From positions 146,542-210,541 of the forward strand of contig UCNG01000011.1 in assembly GCA_900473915.1 (NCBI GenBank): a stretch of DNA of 64,000 nucleotides, given 5' to 3'. The notes below the pieces were generated by a model, which was given only the letters and a program-made list of their open reading frames with translations, had not been told where the DNA came from and searched no databases. Positions 63,816 through 64,000 of the stretch are shown in pieces. The position numbers were made by a program, and so were the translations under genes. This DNA comes from Hyphomicrobiales bacterium (GTDB lineage: Bacteria > Pseudomonadota > Alphaproteobacteria > Rhizobiales > Rhizobiaceae). Each line of letters begins with the position of its first letter. The first letter of the stretch is position 1.

Positions 63816-63925
63816 ACTTACCGCTGTGCCTCCTCCCATTGCGCGCGGTAAGTGTTCCCCTCTGGAGGTTTGCCCAAGTGGCACCTTCATAACTTAGCCG
63901 GACTTCCTAGTCCGGCTCTTTTTTT
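63816..63925 (+). ncRNA. Candidate trans-acting small RNA with CCTCCTCCC loop
   Basis: About 110 bases. A perfect 10-bp stem, CACTTACCGC (63815-63824) with GCGGTAAGTG (63845-63854), displays a 20-base loop containing CCTCCTCCC (anti-Shine-Dalgarno). A second C-rich stretch (TTCCCCTCTGGAGG) follows, then a terminator. The architecture matches alphaproteobacterial CcsR/Cuckoo- or AbcR-type riboregulators. No coding frame covers it. Confidence 0.7.
63896..63925 (+). terminator. Rho-independent terminator of the small RNA
   Basis: AGCCGGACT (63896-63904) pairs perfectly with AGTCCGGCT (63909-63917) around TCCT, followed by C and seven T. No protein gene lies upstream on this strand, so the terminated product must be a non-coding RNA. 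Confidence 0.92.
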
Positions 63926-63949
63926 GCCTAAAATTCAGTTGGATGGACT

Positions 63950-64000
63950 GGCTCCGGTTTAACGTGGAACCGTCGGAACCGCTCTAACCTTTTGTTTTTA
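63950..64000. repeat. Dispersed palindromic repeat, copy 2 (cut by window edge)
   Basis: This stretch shares the core CGTCGGAACCGCTCTA and the TTTTGTTTTT tail with copy 1 near 58.95 kb. The left arm is more diverged. Confidence 0.6.

Noticed and set aside
1-64000. Search for tRNA, rRNA, CRISPR, IS or prophage
   Set aside because: I saw no tRNA cloverleaf, rRNA motif, regularly spaced repeat array, transposase or phage gene by reading; an absence call by eye is not proof.

Overview
The window reads as part of the second replicon of a Brucellaceae alphaproteobacterium, most likely an Ochrobactrum-type Brucella (B. anthropi / B. intermedia group). The best single clue is the 158-residue lumazine synthase behind an FMN riboswitch at 22.4-23.1 kb. 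From memory it is nearly the Brucella RibH2 antigen, but with scattered substitutions that put it outside the classical Brucella species. Gene density is high, ABC transporters dominate, and I see no insertion sequence, prophage, CRISPR array, rRNA or tRNA gene. This is ordinary metabolic DNA, not a genomic island.

Layout. 0-6.5 kb (minus): a MarR regulator, a fused DppD-DppF ATPase, a peptide-type binding protein, two permeases and a cut-off unknown gene. A divergent 5-oxoprolinase/hydantoinase follows (6.6-10.3 kb). 10.5-12.9 kb: a cystine-type amino-acid ABC transporter. 13-16.9 kb: a Ppx/GppA phosphatase, RlmE and a drug exporter. 17.1 kb: a 33-residue membrane peptide behind three phased GTWACA repeats. 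17.3-21.8 kb: a sugar ABC operon with a LacI-type promoter/operator. 22.4-24.8 kb: riboswitch-ribH2, fdhD, a DUF442 protein and a membrane protein. 25.2-31.7 kb: an MHYT-GGDEF-EAL protein and a ferric-iron ABC system. 31.9-36 kb: an amine/amino-acid oxidase, SodC, and a CueO-type copper oxidase with a small partner. 36.2-40.9 kb: an MHS-family permease, ahpC-ahpD divergent from an oxyR-like gene, and a DUF1612-type protein. 40.9-48.5 kb: inositol catabolism (iolG, iolR, iolC-DUF2090, iolD, iolE, iolB; no iolA). 48.6-54.3 kb: a NUDIX hydrolase and an AfuABC-like transporter with an inositol-monophosphatase-family enzyme. 54.6-58.9 kb: putA and its Lrp-type regulator. 59-63.3 kb: an efeUOB iron operon with a second imelysin protein, preceded by an Irr box. 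63.8-63.9 kb: a probable small RNA carrying CCTCCTCCC in a loop. Two copies of a dispersed palindromic repeat lie near 58.95 and 63.97 kb.

The genes group into importers with the enzyme for their substrate (peptide or cyclic amide, inositol, proline, probably phosphorylated sugars), metal acquisition (ferric ABC, EfeUOB) and oxidative/copper defence (AhpCD, OxyR, SodC, CueO). Several control sites can be read directly: the FMN riboswitch, a symmetric four-half-site OxyR-type operator abutting the ahpC -35, an Irr box before efeU, a MarR-type dyad, a LacI-type operator and inverted repeats around iolR.

The observations I consider most worth following are the CCTCCTCCC small RNA, the 33-residue peptide with its phased repeats, the OxyR that lacks the usual second cysteine, and the AfuABC plus phosphatase operon, which is easily mis-annotated as an iron transporter.
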